Assembly (NCBI GenBank): GCA_900078775.1
Contig: LT549889.1
Location: 5,208,001-5,272,000 of the forward strand
DNA from: Mycolicibacterium aurum
Lineage (GTDB): Bacteria > Actinomycetota > Actinomycetes > Mycobacteriales > Mycobacteriaceae
Reading direction: 5' to 3'
DNA length: 64,000 nt
Part shown: positions 40,464 through 49,104 of the stretch, piece after piece
Layout of the letters: every line of letters begins with the position of its first letter
Position numbering within the stretch: the first letter of the stretch is position 1
The notes under the pieces: generated by a model
Seen by the model: only the letters and a program-made list of their open reading frames with translations
What the model was told of the DNA's origin: nothing
Databases searched by the model: none
Translations under genes and position numbers: made by a program

Positions 40464-41258
40464 TCACGACGGCCGCAGCACCAGCACCAGATTGCTCACC
40501 AGGAACTCCCGCGCACCCGGCACCGCGACCAGCGGCCAGGCCCATCGCGGGTGGTAGCGAGGAAATGCGGCGACCAGTGCGCCGGTGCTGTTCGCCCAGC
40601 GCAGACCGTCGGCCGCCGATACCGCGAACAACGACGAACCGTAGTCGTTCTTGGGCCGGTGGCCGTGCCTGCGGGCGTACAGGTCGGCGGCCCGGGCGCC
40701 GCCCAGATAATGCGTCAGACCCATCTCATGCCCGCCGAACGGGCCCAGCCAGACGGTGTAGGACAGCACCGCGAGCCCGCCCGGCCGGGTGACCCGCAGC
40801 ATCTCGTTGCCCAGGCGCCAGGGGTGGCGGACATGCTCGGCCACGTTGGAGGACAGGCAGATGTCGACGCTGTCGTCGGCGAAGGGCAGCGCGGTGCCGG
40901 ACGCCCGCACGAAGGTGCCCGCGCCGGGCTCCCCGGCCGGGCCCGGGCCGGATGTCGCCGCCCGCGCGGCTCCGGCGTGCGCCTCCTGCGGATCGGGTTC
41001 GACCCCGATGTAGCGCAGCCCGGCGGACTCGAAGGCCGAGGCGAAATACCCCGGGCCGCCGCCGACGTCCAGCACGGTCCGGCCGCCGGCCGGTGACGAC
41101 GTGACGCCGGTCCACAGGTCGCCGACCATGTCCACGGTGTCGGCGGCCAGTGCGCCGTAGAACCGGGCCGGGTCGCTCTGCTCGAACCGGAACGCGCCGA
41201 GCAGGCCGACGGCGCGGCCCAGGGTGGCGCGGCGGGCGAACAGATCGGTGGCGGCCAC
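40464..41258 (-). CDS. Class I SAM-dependent methyltransferase (Rv0224c-like)
   Basis: The 264-residue Rossmann-fold methyltransferase has the SAM-binding motif TVLDVGGGPGYFASAF (about residues 61-76), an acidic residue at the second strand end (YIGVEPDPQEAH), TALPFADDSVDICLSSNVAEHV, and TRPGGLAVLSYTVWLGP. The LAVLSYTVW segment and following GGHEMGLTHYLGGARAADLY are characteristic of this mycobacterial branch. The GTG at 41258 sets the length close to the M. tuberculosis orthologue (254). Its place beside envelope glycosylation genes suggests a lipid or glycolipid acceptor. It lies downstream of the NTF2-like gene with 25 bp between. Confidence 0.88.
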   Translation of the reverse strand: MAATDLFARRATLGRAVGLLGAFRFEQSDPARFYGALAADTVDMVGDLWTGVTSSPAGGRTVLDVGGGPGYFASAFESAGLRYIGVEPDPQEAHAGAARAATSGPGPAGEPGAGTFVRASGTALPFADDSVDICLSSNVAEHVRHPWRLGNEMLRVTRPGGLAVLSYTVWLGPFGGHEMGLTHYLGGARAADLYARRHGHRPKNDYGSSLFAVSAADGLRWANSTGALVAAFPRYHPRWAWPLVAVPGAREFLVSNLVLVLRPS

Positions 41259-41283
41259 CGTGTCAGGGTACGAAAGCGTCTGC

Positions 41284-42051
41284 CTACAGCCGGAGCAGGG
41301 AGGTCACCCGCTGCTGTACCCCGGCGGCCAGTTGGGTCGCCGCGGCCGGAATCTTGGAGGCCGCGAACAGGGTGTGCAGCTGCCAGCTGTCGGCGCTGGG
41401 CAGCACGGCGGCGCGCTGCAGACCGTCGAGGATGTCGAAGAGCGTCTCGCCCTCCTCCATCAGGCCGTCGGCGTTGAAGTGGTAGCGGTCCACCGCCGGG
41501 CACTGCAGGAAGGTGCCGTTGCCCCATACGGTGGGTGCCGATTCGTCGTAGGGGTGCAGCCGCAGCGGGCCGGTCCAGTGCCCGCTGCCGATGTAGCGGA
41601 TGACGGTGCGCACCGTGCCCTCCGGGGTGACGTCGATGTAGACCTGGTCGGGCAGCGGGTCGTAGCGCCAGTCCGGGATGGCGTCGAAGAAGGCGAAGTT
41701 GTAGGTGACGAAGTCGTCGATGCCGACGATGGTGCGGCCGAACGTGGTGACGTCGGTGTAGCGCAGGTCCGGTGCGTACAACTCGTGGTTGACACCCATA
41801 TCGCGGACCAAGAAGCTCCACCAGTACTTCTTGGCCCACGTCATCACCCAGGACAGGTCCATGTCGAAGGCCTTGCCGTAGTGCTCGAGCTTGCGGTCGA
41901 AGTCGACGAACCACTGCTTGGTCATGGCCTGCAGCTCGTGTTCCTGGTACACCCGGATCGGTTCGGCCCGATTGGATTTCAGGTAGGTCGGCACGTGCCC
42001 CTGCAGGCGGGGGCGGGCGAGCGCGGCCTGGAACTCTTCCTCATCGAACAC
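41284..42051 (-). CDS. NTF2-like/SnoaL-type protein
   Basis: The 255-residue protein seems to be a cone-shaped alpha/beta barrel of the NTF2/SnoaL group. It starts MFDEEEFQAALARPRLQGHVPTYL and continues with helical segments (MTKQWFVDFDRKLEHYGKAF). Strands carry possible active-site polar residues (TVRTVIRYIGSGHWTGPLRLHPY and FLQCPAVDRYHFNADGLMEEGETLFD). GTG is the start, with GGAGA upstream. It follows the MpaB-type oxygenase by 70 bp on the same strand, and the pair is probably regulated by the divergent TetR. SnoaL-like proteins catalyse cyclisations, hydrolysis or isomerisation; reaction unknown. Confidence 0.75.
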   Translation of the reverse strand: MFDEEEFQAALARPRLQGHVPTYLKSNRAEPIRVYQEHELQAMTKQWFVDFDRKLEHYGKAFDMDLSWVMTWAKKYWWSFLVRDMGVNHELYAPDLRYTDVTTFGRTIVGIDDFVTYNFAFFDAIPDWRYDPLPDQVYIDVTPEGTVRTVIRYIGSGHWTGPLRLHPYDESAPTVWGNGTFLQCPAVDRYHFNADGLMEEGETLFDILDGLQRAAVLPSADSWQLHTLFAASKIPAAATQLAAGVQQRVTSLLRL

Positions 42052-42121
42052 TGGTGTCTCCTCATATCTCGTACAGGATGGTCTCGGGTGCAGAACAAAC
42101 GAACTGATGAGATCGCTTGCT

Positions 42122-43102
42122 TCAGAAGGGATTCGCTTGCATGTGCCGGCGGGCCTTCGACAGCACCGCGGCGTCGGCGGCGCCGAGGTAGCCGGTCACG
42201 GCGGCCCGCTGCACCGCGCCGATCCGCAGCAGCGCGAACAGCGGCAGGGTCGCCAGGTAGACGCCGTCCAGCAGCGGGTCGGTGAACGACGGCCAGCCGT
42301 GCAGCCGCCGGGACGGCTTGGGCAGCACCGCGTAGGCGACGGCGGCCGAACCGACCAGCACCGTGTCGGCGATCGTCGCGCGGATGTCGTCCAGGCCGTC
42401 CGGGCGCAGCAGGGCCAGCGCGGTGCCCAGCTGAGCACGGACGAAACCCGGGCGCCAGGTGAACTTCTCCGAAACCGACTTGTAGTACGCGGCAACCTCT
42501 TCGGTGGATCGCGGGATCTGCTCGGCGGGCACACCCATCAGCACCGCCAGCTGGGCCATCTCGTCGAAGTAGCGATCGCGGTCGGCGCCGGGCAGCCGGG
42601 TGGGCACCATGCCGTCGACGAAGTCGAACCGCTCGTAGGCGATCAGTGCCGCGTGGCTGATGGTGACCGCGGCGAACAGCATGGTGTCGGCGTTCACCGC
42701 GGCGTACGGGGTGACGCCGTCGGCGCCGGTGCCCGACAGCGGGCGGTGGTAGTTGAACAGCCGCCGCGCGCAGGCGTCGGCGGCCGCCTTGTCGCCGAAG
42801 ACGATCGGCAGCGGCACCGCCAGGGTGCGGCGCAGTCGGTCGTGGAAGGACCCGCCCTTGCGGGATTGCGGGTCGCGCCCGCGCTGGCGCCTGCGGTTGG
42901 TCGGGAACAGCGGGTCGTGGTCGTAGAGCACGTTCTGGAAATCGATGTGCGGGGCTTCGAGCAGGTTGGTGATCTGGGCGATCATCAGCGCCGCGGCCGG
43001 CGAGGTCAGCACCCGCCAGGTGACGGAGTCCGGTCCGTAGTAGCCGGCCGGGTCCTCGGCGTCGTGAATGTTCCCGGGGCGCGGGGCTGCCTGCTGGGTC
43101 AT
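42122..43102 (-). CDS. Oxygenase MpaB family protein (DUF2236), heme-type
   Basis: The 326-residue protein is of the DUF2236/MpaB/latex-clearing-protein group. Seen are AGYYGPDSVTWRVLTSPAAALMIAQITNLLEAPHIDF, and RRLFNYHRPLSGTG, in which the His is a candidate axial heme ligand. PYAAVNADTMLFAAVTISHAALIAYERF is a helix pair with a second His. Members bind b-type heme and cleave carbon-carbon double bonds or oxidise terpenoid chains. The ATG at 43102 lies in the divergent region carrying a TetR-type palindrome (43155-43178). It forms a leftward unit with the NTF2-like gene. Confidence 0.85.
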   Translation of the reverse strand: MTQQAAPRPGNIHDAEDPAGYYGPDSVTWRVLTSPAAALMIAQITNLLEAPHIDFQNVLYDHDPLFPTNRRRQRGRDPQSRKGGSFHDRLRRTLAVPLPIVFGDKAAADACARRLFNYHRPLSGTGADGVTPYAAVNADTMLFAAVTISHAALIAYERFDFVDGMVPTRLPGADRDRYFDEMAQLAVLMGVPAEQIPRSTEEVAAYYKSVSEKFTWRPGFVRAQLGTALALLRPDGLDDIRATIADTVLVGSAAVAYAVLPKPSRRLHGWPSFTDPLLDGVYLATLPLFALLRIGAVQRAAVTGYLGAADAAVLSKARRHMQANPF

Positions 43103-43154
43103 GGGTAACGGCCGCTTCCTGTGGATGGACAAATGGCTGTTTACGCGCTCAACT

Positions 43155-43178
43155 AACTGGAAGCATATGATTCCAGTT
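43155..43178. promoter_or_regulatory. TetR-type operator in the MpaB/TetR divergent promoter
   Basis: AACTGGAA (43155-43162) and TTCCAGTT (43171-43178) are perfect inverted repeats. The 8-base spacer contains CATATG, itself palindromic, so the element is symmetric over 22 of its 24 positions. It lies between the divergent starts of the MpaB-like (43102) and TetR (43227) genes, the standard place for autoregulation. Confidence 0.7.
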
Positions 43179-43226
43179 GGGTTGGGGCAAGGGTCTGCGA
43201 CTAGCGCCCGTGAGAGGATCGGCGCC

Positions 43227-43841
43227 GTGGCACCGACAAAGGTCTGGCGCGGCCAGACGCTGCGGGACCGCACCGCGGACCGGCGCACGACGCTGCTCGA
43301 CGTCGGATGCAAGCTGCTCGGATCCGGCGGATCGGCGGCGGTCACCATGCGCGCGGTGTGCCGGGACGCCCAACTGAGCCCGCGCTACTTCTACGAGAGC
43401 TTCGACAGCCGCGAGGACCTGCTGGTCGCGGTCTACAACCAGGTCGAGGAACGGCTGCTGGCGCACCTGATGAGCCGGCGCACCGAACGGCCGGTCACCC
43501 TGCGCGAGGTGCTGATGAGCTGCGCGGACTTCTTCGAGGCCGACCCGCAGCGGGCCCGGATCCTGCTGCGCGAGCCGCTCGGCGACGACACCCTGCGCAA
43601 GCACAGCGCCAGCCGCACCCCCGCCTTCGTGACGGCGCTGATCCCGGTCCTGGGCCCGAAGCTGGGTGACCTGCTCTCCGGTGATGTGGCGCGGATCCAG
43701 ATCCTGTCCACCGCGCTGGGCGGGGCGCTGGTGGCGCTCTACCTGGACTGGGCCGACGGCCGGCTCAACGTCAGCAGGGACACCCTCGCGGATGCGGCGG
43801 CCGACCTCGTGATGGCGATGACCGGTTTCCGGGAGGGTTAG
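43227..43841 (+). CDS. TetR-family transcriptional regulator
   Basis: The 204-residue protein has an N-terminal helix-turn-helix: RTTLLDVGCKLLGSGGSAAVTMRAVCRDAQLSPRYFYESFDSREDLLVAVYNQ, with recognition helix near SPRYFYESF. An all-helical ligand domain follows. It starts GTG at 43227 (VAPTKVWRGQ). It is divergent from the MpaB-like/NTF2-like operon and most likely represses it through the palindrome at 43155-43178. The ligand-binding half gives no hint of effector. Its stop lies 12 bases before the ATG of the glycosyltransferase, which could be co-transcribed. Confidence 0.88.
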   Translation: MAPTKVWRGQTLRDRTADRRTTLLDVGCKLLGSGGSAAVTMRAVCRDAQLSPRYFYESFDSREDLLVAVYNQVEERLLAHLMSRRTERPVTLREVLMSCADFFEADPQRARILLREPLGDDTLRKHSASRTPAFVTALIPVLGPKLGDLLSGDVARIQILSTALGGALVALYLDWADGRLNVSRDTLADAAADLVMAMTGFREG

Positions 43842-43853
43842 GCTGGCCGGGTT

Positions 43854-45026
43854 ATGTCTCGAGTTCCCGGTACCCGGCCCGTCCGGCGTGTACTGCTGCT
43901 TGGCTGGCGCGACACCGGGCACCCGCAGGGCGGTGGTAGCGAGGCCTACCTGCAGCGGATCGGCGCCCAGCTGGCCGCCACCGGTGTAGCGGTCACCCTG
44001 CGCACCGCGCGTTATCCGGGCGCCCCGCGCCGCGACACCCTCGACGGGGTGACGGTCAGCCGCGGTGGCGGCCCGTACTCGGTGTACGTGTGGGCGGGCC
44101 TGGCCATGGTGGCCGCCCGCATCGGTCTGGGTCCGCTGCGCCGGGCCCGGCCCGACGTCGTGGTCGACACCCAGAACGGCATCCCGTTCCTGGCCCGGCT
44201 GGCCTACGGCCGGCGCTCGGTGCTGCTGGTGCACCACTGCCACCGCGAACAGTGGCCGGTGGCCGGCCGTCGCACCGGCCGGTTCGGCTGGTTCGTCGAA
44301 TCCCGGCTCTCCCCGGCCCTGCACCGGCGCAACCAGTATGTGACGGTGTCCCTGCCGTCGTCCCGGGAGCTCACCGAACTCGGTGTGGACGGCGCCCGGA
44401 TCGCGGTGGTGCGCAACGGCCTGGACGAGGCGCCGCCGGCGACGCTGACCGCGCAGCGCTCGCCCACCCCGCGGGTGTCGGTGCTGTCCCGGCTGGTACC
44501 GCACAAGCAGATCGAGGACGCCCTGGACGCCGTCGCGGCGCTGCGCCCGCAGATCCCGGACCTGCATCTGGACATCGTCGGCGGCGGCTGGTGGGAGCGG
44601 CCGCTGGTCGAACACGCCGCGGCGCTGGGCATCGCCGATGCCGTCACCTTCCACGGCCACGTCGACGACGAGGCCAAACATCATGTCGTGCAGCAGAGTT
44701 GGGTGCACGTGCTGCCCTCGCGGAAAGAGGGCTGGGGGCTGGCCGTCATCGAGGCGGCCCAGCACGGGGTGCCGACCATCGGCTACCGCAGCTCCGGCGG
44801 GCTGACCGACTCCATCGTCGACGGCGTCACCGGACTGCTGGTCGACGGTCCCGACGAGCTCGTCGACGGACTGCGCCGGCTGCTCACCGACTCGGTGCTG
44901 CGCGAGGAACTGGGGGCCAAGGCCCGCATCCGCAGCGCGGAGTTCTCCTGGGCGCTGTCCGCCGACGCGATGCGCACCGTGCTCGAATCGGTGCACGCCG
45001 GACAGTTCGTCAGCGGCGTGGTCTGA
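43854..45026 (+). CDS. GT4-family glycosyltransferase (Rv0225-like)
   Basis: The 390-residue GT-B glycosyltransferase has the N-terminal acceptor domain motif LLLGWRDTGHPQGGGSEAYLQRIG. The C-terminal nucleotide-sugar domain contains VVRNGLDEA, VSVLSRLVPHKQIEDALDAVA, LDIVGGGWWERPL, and the catalytic E-x7-E segment SRKEGWGLAVIEAAQHGVP. It likely uses a GDP- or NDP-sugar at the inner leaflet. It is the match of Rv0225, whose neighbours (Rv0226c-Rv0228) are tied to envelope lipoglycan assembly. Convergent with the following membrane protein gene, with 17 bases of overlap. Confidence 0.9.
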   Translation: MSRVPGTRPVRRVLLLGWRDTGHPQGGGSEAYLQRIGAQLAATGVAVTLRTARYPGAPRRDTLDGVTVSRGGGPYSVYVWAGLAMVAARIGLGPLRRARPDVVVDTQNGIPFLARLAYGRRSVLLVHHCHREQWPVAGRRTGRFGWFVESRLSPALHRRNQYVTVSLPSSRELTELGVDGARIAVVRNGLDEAPPATLTAQRSPTPRVSVLSRLVPHKQIEDALDAVAALRPQIPDLHLDIVGGGWWERPLVEHAAALGIADAVTFHGHVDDEAKHHVVQQSWVHVLPSRKEGWGLAVIEAAQHGVPTIGYRSSGGLTDSIVDGVTGLLVDGPDELVDGLRRLLTDSVLREELGAKARIRSAEFSWALSADAMRTVLESVHAGQFVSGVV

Positions 45027-46566
45027 ACCGGGCGGCCAGCACCGCCGCCCCGGCGCCGCACAGCGTCAGCAGCCAGACCAGGTGCGCCCCGATCAGCAGC
45101 GGGCGCCCCGCCGCGGCCGGCGCCGAACCGCCGACGTCATACAGCGCGATATCCGAATCCCGGTAGGCGAGCGGCAGATCCAGCGGCGCCGCCCCGCCCT
45201 CGACCACCACCCAGCCGATCCCCGCCTCGGCCAGCTCGTCCCGGGACGCCCCGTCGAGCAGCAGCCGGGTCGCTTCGCGGCCCCGCGCCCCCTCCCCGGG
45301 CACCGTCTGGCCGCCGATCACCAGATCGCCGCTGACCAGCACCTCGGCGGATACCCAGCGCGGCAGCGGATCCAGCACCGGGGCGGGCCCGGCCCAGGAG
45401 AACTGCCGCATGCTGTCCGGCGGCAGCACCGCCACCGGCCGCGGATCGGCGTTGACGATCGCCGCCACCGCGGTCCAGCCCGCCGGGTACTGCACCGAGC
45501 GGACCTTCCCGGCGGCCCCGAAGGCCAGATCCGGCAACACCGCGATCAGCGCCACGCAGCACACCACCGGCACCGCACGCCCGAACCGCGCCACCCCGGC
45601 CGCGGCCAGCACGTAGCCGGGCAGCGCCAGCGCCACCCACTTCTGCCCGTCGCGCAGCAACCCCAGGCCCGGCACCGTGCGGGTCAGCCACTGCAGTGCG
45701 GCCAGACCCGGATCGGTGGCCAGCGCCGCGGGCACCAGCACCGCGACCGCCGCGAGCACCAGCAGCGGACGCGCCGCACGGTGGCGCAGCACCACCGGCA
45801 GCCCGGCCGCGAGCACCGCGACCAGCACCGCCGTGGCGGCCAGCGCGAACAGCGTGCCGCGGGAATCGGGGACCGCCTGGGCGTTCCAGATGCCGCCGAG
45901 GCCTGCCAGGCTGCCCAGGGTGCCCAGCCCGGGCTCGGCCCGGGCCGCGAACGCGGTCACCCCGGTCCCGGCGGTCGAGGACAGTGAGTCGGCCACCGCC
46001 GCGGCCACCAGCCAGGGCAGCGCCGAGGCGAGGGCCGCGACCGCCGTCACCGCGACATCGCGCCACCGCCGGCAGCAGGTCAGCGCGACGATCGCGGCCA
46101 GCACCAGTCCGGTGGGCGTCAGACCGGCCAGCGCCAGCCAGAACACCAGCTGCCAGGGCCGGCGGGCCAGCGCCGCGGTGGCCACCCACGGCAGGCAGCC
46201 GTAGCCGACCAGCAGGCTCCAATGCCCCTGCAGCAGCCGCTCGGCGACGTACGGATTCCAGACGGCCAGGGTGGTGGCCACGAACTGACCGGCCAGGCCG
46301 GTGTCGGGCAGCAGGTGGGCGACCAGGCGGGCCGCACCCCATCCGGCCAGCCACAACCCGAGGATCAACAGCAGCTTGACGAGCACACCGCCGTCGAGCA
46401 CCCGGGAGGCCAGCGCGATGGCGAAGTCCTGCGGCAGCGCCCGTGGCGCCGCCTCGGTCAGGCCCAGGGCCGCATCGGAGAGATACGAGCGCGGTGTGGA
46501 CACCGCGTCCCGCAGCAGCAGAAAACCCGGCGCCAGCAGCGGCGCGGTGACCACCAGCACCAGCAC
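45010..46566 (-). CDS. Polytopic membrane protein, GT-C-like (Rv0226c-like)
   Basis: This membrane protein of about 518 residues has roughly 11-13 hydrophobic helices, a luminal-type segment in the N-terminal loop (LSDAALGLTEAAPRALPQDFAIALASRVLDGG), and NPYVAERLLQGHWSLLVGYGCLPWVA. The latter recalls AftD-type GT-C arabinofuranosyltransferases. A C-terminal soluble portion (PVAVLPPDSMRQFSWAGP and following) and a final helix are present. The GTG at 46566 falls within the first helix, which seems to start earlier (HRRRWLPALYALV), so the true N-terminus may be a rarer codon upstream close to the stop of the DUF3068 gene. I infer a role in extracytoplasmic glycosylation. Confidence 0.82.
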   Translation of the reverse strand: MLVLVVTAPLLAPGFLLLRDAVSTPRSYLSDAALGLTEAAPRALPQDFAIALASRVLDGGVLVKLLLILGLWLAGWGAARLVAHLLPDTGLAGQFVATTLAVWNPYVAERLLQGHWSLLVGYGCLPWVATAALARRPWQLVFWLALAGLTPTGLVLAAIVALTCCRRWRDVAVTAVAALASALPWLVAAAVADSLSSTAGTGVTAFAARAEPGLGTLGSLAGLGGIWNAQAVPDSRGTLFALAATAVLVAVLAAGLPVVLRHRAARPLLVLAAVAVLVPAALATDPGLAALQWLTRTVPGLGLLRDGQKWVALALPGYVLAAAGVARFGRAVPVVCCVALIAVLPDLAFGAAGKVRSVQYPAGWTAVAAIVNADPRPVAVLPPDSMRQFSWAGPAPVLDPLPRWVSAEVLVSGDLVIGGQTVPGEGARGREATRLLLDGASRDELAEAGIGWVVVEGGAAPLDLPLAYRDSDIALYDVGGSAPAAAGRPLLIGAHLVWLLTLCGAGAAVLAARFRPRR

Positions 46567-46616
46567 CAGCGCGTACAGCGCGGGCAGCCACCGGCGCCGG
46601 TGAGTGAGGCTAGCGA

Positions 46617-47828
46617 TCAGACCGGTCGGTCCGGCGGCAGATCGGTGGGCCGCTGGGTCGGGATCTTCTCAGTCTGCGCCTCGGCGGCCGGCATCGGGCC
46701 GGACTCGTCGTCACGGCGGCCGAAGAAGCCGCGGTCGGACCCGTCCAGCCCGGGATCGATCAGCGCCGACTCGGCGCGCAGCGCGAACGAGCCCAGCAGC
46801 ACGCCACCCACCAGGGTCACCAGGCCGAGTGCGGCGAAGGTGATCGGCAGGATCCGGCTCCACAGCGCCAGGTGGTCGGCCTCGTCGCGCGCGGCGGCGA
46901 CCTGGGACTCGACCGTCTCCTCGGTGGAGGTGACGGTGTAGTCGGCGAAGGTCACCTCGGGCTTGAGCTCATCGCGGCTGTAGTAGTGGAAGCCGTGCTC
47001 CTTGGCCTGCACGATGGTGCCGGTCACCGGATCCACCCAGAAGGTGCGCTGCGCCGCGTAGTAGCGGGTCATCGTGATCGGCTCGTACGGATCTTCGGCT
47101 TCCACACCCCACAGCGACGCCCGCGCGGTGACCTGGCTGTCCTCGTCGTTGTCGTACAGCGACGAGTACTTGAGCGGCTCGACCAGCTTGCCGTCGGCGT
47201 CGTAGCCGATGTTCTGGGTGAACCGGTAGGTGGTCAGACCGTTGACGTCTTCCTCACCGTCGTAGTTGGCGTCGAACGCCTTCTGCGCGATCGGATCGAA
47301 GTACGGGTAGGTCTTCTTCTCGGTGTCGAACGGGAACCGGTAGGACAGCCCCTCGTGTGGCAGCGCCACATTGGTCGGCGGTGCCTCGTCCTCGATGGTG
47401 CGCGGCTTCTGCACGGCGCCACCGGGGTTGGTGTCGCTCGACACCGCCATGGCGGAGATCCGGTTGAGCGTCACGGTGTCGACCATGGCCAGCAGCAGAC
47501 CCTCGTCCTGCTGCTGGTCGGTGCGCCGCAACGAGCTACCGACCTGCAGGGTGACGACGTCGGCGTTGGCCGGGGCCTCCACGCTGAGCTGCTGCTGCAA
47601 CGCCACCGGGACGTTCTCGTCGATGACGAAACGCTCGGGGGACGACAGCGACGCGGGGTCGAGCGCGGTGCCGGTGCCCTCACTCATCAGGTCGGCGTCC
47701 ATGTCGAGCGGAATCTTGGCGATTTTGCCGTGTGTATAAGTGGACAGCAGCAATGCTGCGATCAGCAGGGCAGCGCCCAGCCCGAGAAGTCCACATGCGG
47801 CAATTCGCAGGGCCACTGCGCGGTTCAA
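46617..47828 (-). CDS. DUF3068 membrane protein (Rv0227c/MSMEG_0317-like), lipoglycan assembly
   Basis: The 403-residue protein has an N-terminal helix (IAACGLLGLGAALLIAALLLS), a large periplasmic beta-rich domain of about 310 residues (RFVIDENVPVALQQQLSVEAP; YRFPFDTEKKTYPYFDPIAQKAFDANYDGEEDVNGLTTYRF; TFWVDPVTGTIVQAKEHGFHYY), a second helix near 320-345, and a disordered tail. Its architecture is DUF3068. Loss of the M. smegmatis/Corynebacterium member affects lipomannan maturation to LAM as I recall. It starts TTG with GGGAG upstream. It is divergent from the acyltransferase gene by 88 bp and in the same direction as the GT-C-like gene. Confidence 0.88.
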   Translation of the reverse strand: MNRAVALRIAACGLLGLGAALLIAALLLSTYTHGKIAKIPLDMDADLMSEGTGTALDPASLSSPERFVIDENVPVALQQQLSVEAPANADVVTLQVGSSLRRTDQQQDEGLLLAMVDTVTLNRISAMAVSSDTNPGGAVQKPRTIEDEAPPTNVALPHEGLSYRFPFDTEKKTYPYFDPIAQKAFDANYDGEEDVNGLTTYRFTQNIGYDADGKLVEPLKYSSLYDNDEDSQVTARASLWGVEAEDPYEPITMTRYYAAQRTFWVDPVTGTIVQAKEHGFHYYSRDELKPEVTFADYTVTSTEETVESQVAAARDEADHLALWSRILPITFAALGLVTLVGGVLLGSFALRAESALIDPGLDGSDRGFFGRRDDESGPMPAAEAQTEKIPTQRPTDLPPDRPV

Positions 47829-47916
47829 CCCGGCTCCCTTCGGTCGGACTCGACCCTAACAGCCCACCATAAGGGCGACGACCACGCCGACGACAGTTAC
47901 CGGCAGACTGGTCGCC

Positions 47917-49104
47917 ATGACGGCACCCGAGGACAGGAGGACCTCCGGCGGTTCGCGGGACTTCCTGCCCGCGGTCGAGGGCATGCGCGCCTGCGCCGCG
48001 ATCGGGGTGGTGATCACCCACGTGGCGTTCCAGACCGGCAATACCGGCGGCATCACCGGCCGGCTGCTGGGCCGGTTCGACCTGGCAGTGGCGTTGTTCT
48101 TCGCGTTGTCGGGGTTCCTGCTGTGGCGCGGGCACGCGGCCAGCGAGCGCGGTCTGCGGCACCGTCCCCAAACCGGGCACTACCTGCGGTCGCGTCTGGT
48201 CCGCATCATGCCGGGCTATCTGGTGGCCGTCGTCGTGATCCTCACGTTGATGCCCGATACCAGTGCGAATCTCACCGTGTGGCTGGCCAATCTGACGCTC
48301 ACCCAGGTCTACGTCCCGCTCACGCTGACCTCCGGTCTCACCCAGATGTGGAGCCTGTCGGTGGAGGTCAGCTTCTATCTGGCGCTGCCGGTGCTGGCGT
48401 TGCTGGCCCGCCGGTTGCCGGTGCCCGCTCGCATCCCGGCCGTCGCCGCCCTGGCCGCGGCAAGCCTGGCCTGGGGGCTGATCCCGTTCGACCCGCCCTA
48501 CGGGGTGAACCCGCTGAACTGGCCGCCGGCCTTCTTCTCCTGGTTCGCGGCCGGCATCGTGCTGGCCGAGCTGTCGGTCAGCCCGGTCGGGTGGGCGCAC
48601 CGGTTGGCCCGCCGGCCGGTGCTGATGGCCGGCATCGCGCTGGCCGCCTTCCTGGTCGCGGCCTCACCGTGGGCCGGGCCGGAGGGGCTGACGCCTGGCA
48701 CCGTCGGGCAGTTCGTACTCAAGACCTCGATGGGGGCGGTGGTCGCCGGCGCGTTGCTGGCGCCGCTGGTGCTCGACGCGCCGGACACTCCGCACCGGGT
48801 GCTGGGTAGCCCGGTGATGGTGACGCTGGGCCGGTGGTCCTACGGGCTGTTCATCTGGCACCTCGCCGCGCTGGCCATGGTCTTCCCGCTGATCGGGGAG
48901 TTTCCGTTCACCGGGCACATGCCGCTGGTGCTGGTGCTCACCCTGGTGTTCGGGTTCGCCATCGCCGCGGTCAGCTACGCGCTGGTCGAATCACCCTGCC
49001 GGGAAGCGCTGCGGCGCTGGGAGACCCGCCACCACCGGGCCACCACGCGGGACAGCGCGGTGCACGATGCAGATTCTGGGCAGCTCGGGCGTCGTGCTCA
49101 GTAA
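47917..49104 (+). CDS. Acyltransferase 3 family membrane protein (TmaT/Rv0228-like)
   Basis: The 395-residue integral membrane acyltransferase has about ten helices. Motifs of the acyltransferase-3 family are present: FLPAVEGMRACAAIGVVITHVAFQTG with the catalytic His, LFFALSGFLLWRGHA, LRSRLVRIMPGYLVAVVV, and QMWSLSVEVSFYLALPVLAL. It matches Rv0228 in place. In corynebacteria and mycobacteria the homologue TmaT acetylates trehalose monomycolate and aids MmpL-type export, as I recall; if so it works with MmpL3 at the other end of this window. Its last seven bases overlap the convergent phosphotriesterase gene. Confidence 0.88.
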   Translation: MTAPEDRRTSGGSRDFLPAVEGMRACAAIGVVITHVAFQTGNTGGITGRLLGRFDLAVALFFALSGFLLWRGHAASERGLRHRPQTGHYLRSRLVRIMPGYLVAVVVILTLMPDTSANLTVWLANLTLTQVYVPLTLTSGLTQMWSLSVEVSFYLALPVLALLARRLPVPARIPAVAALAAASLAWGLIPFDPPYGVNPLNWPPAFFSWFAAGIVLAELSVSPVGWAHRLARRPVLMAGIALAAFLVAASPWAGPEGLTPGTVGQFVLKTSMGAVVAGALLAPLVLDAPDTPHRVLGSPVMVTLGRWSYGLFIWHLAALAMVFPLIGEFPFTGHMPLVLVLTLVFGFAIAAVSYALVESPCREALRRWETRHHRATTRDSAVHDADSGQLGRRAQ

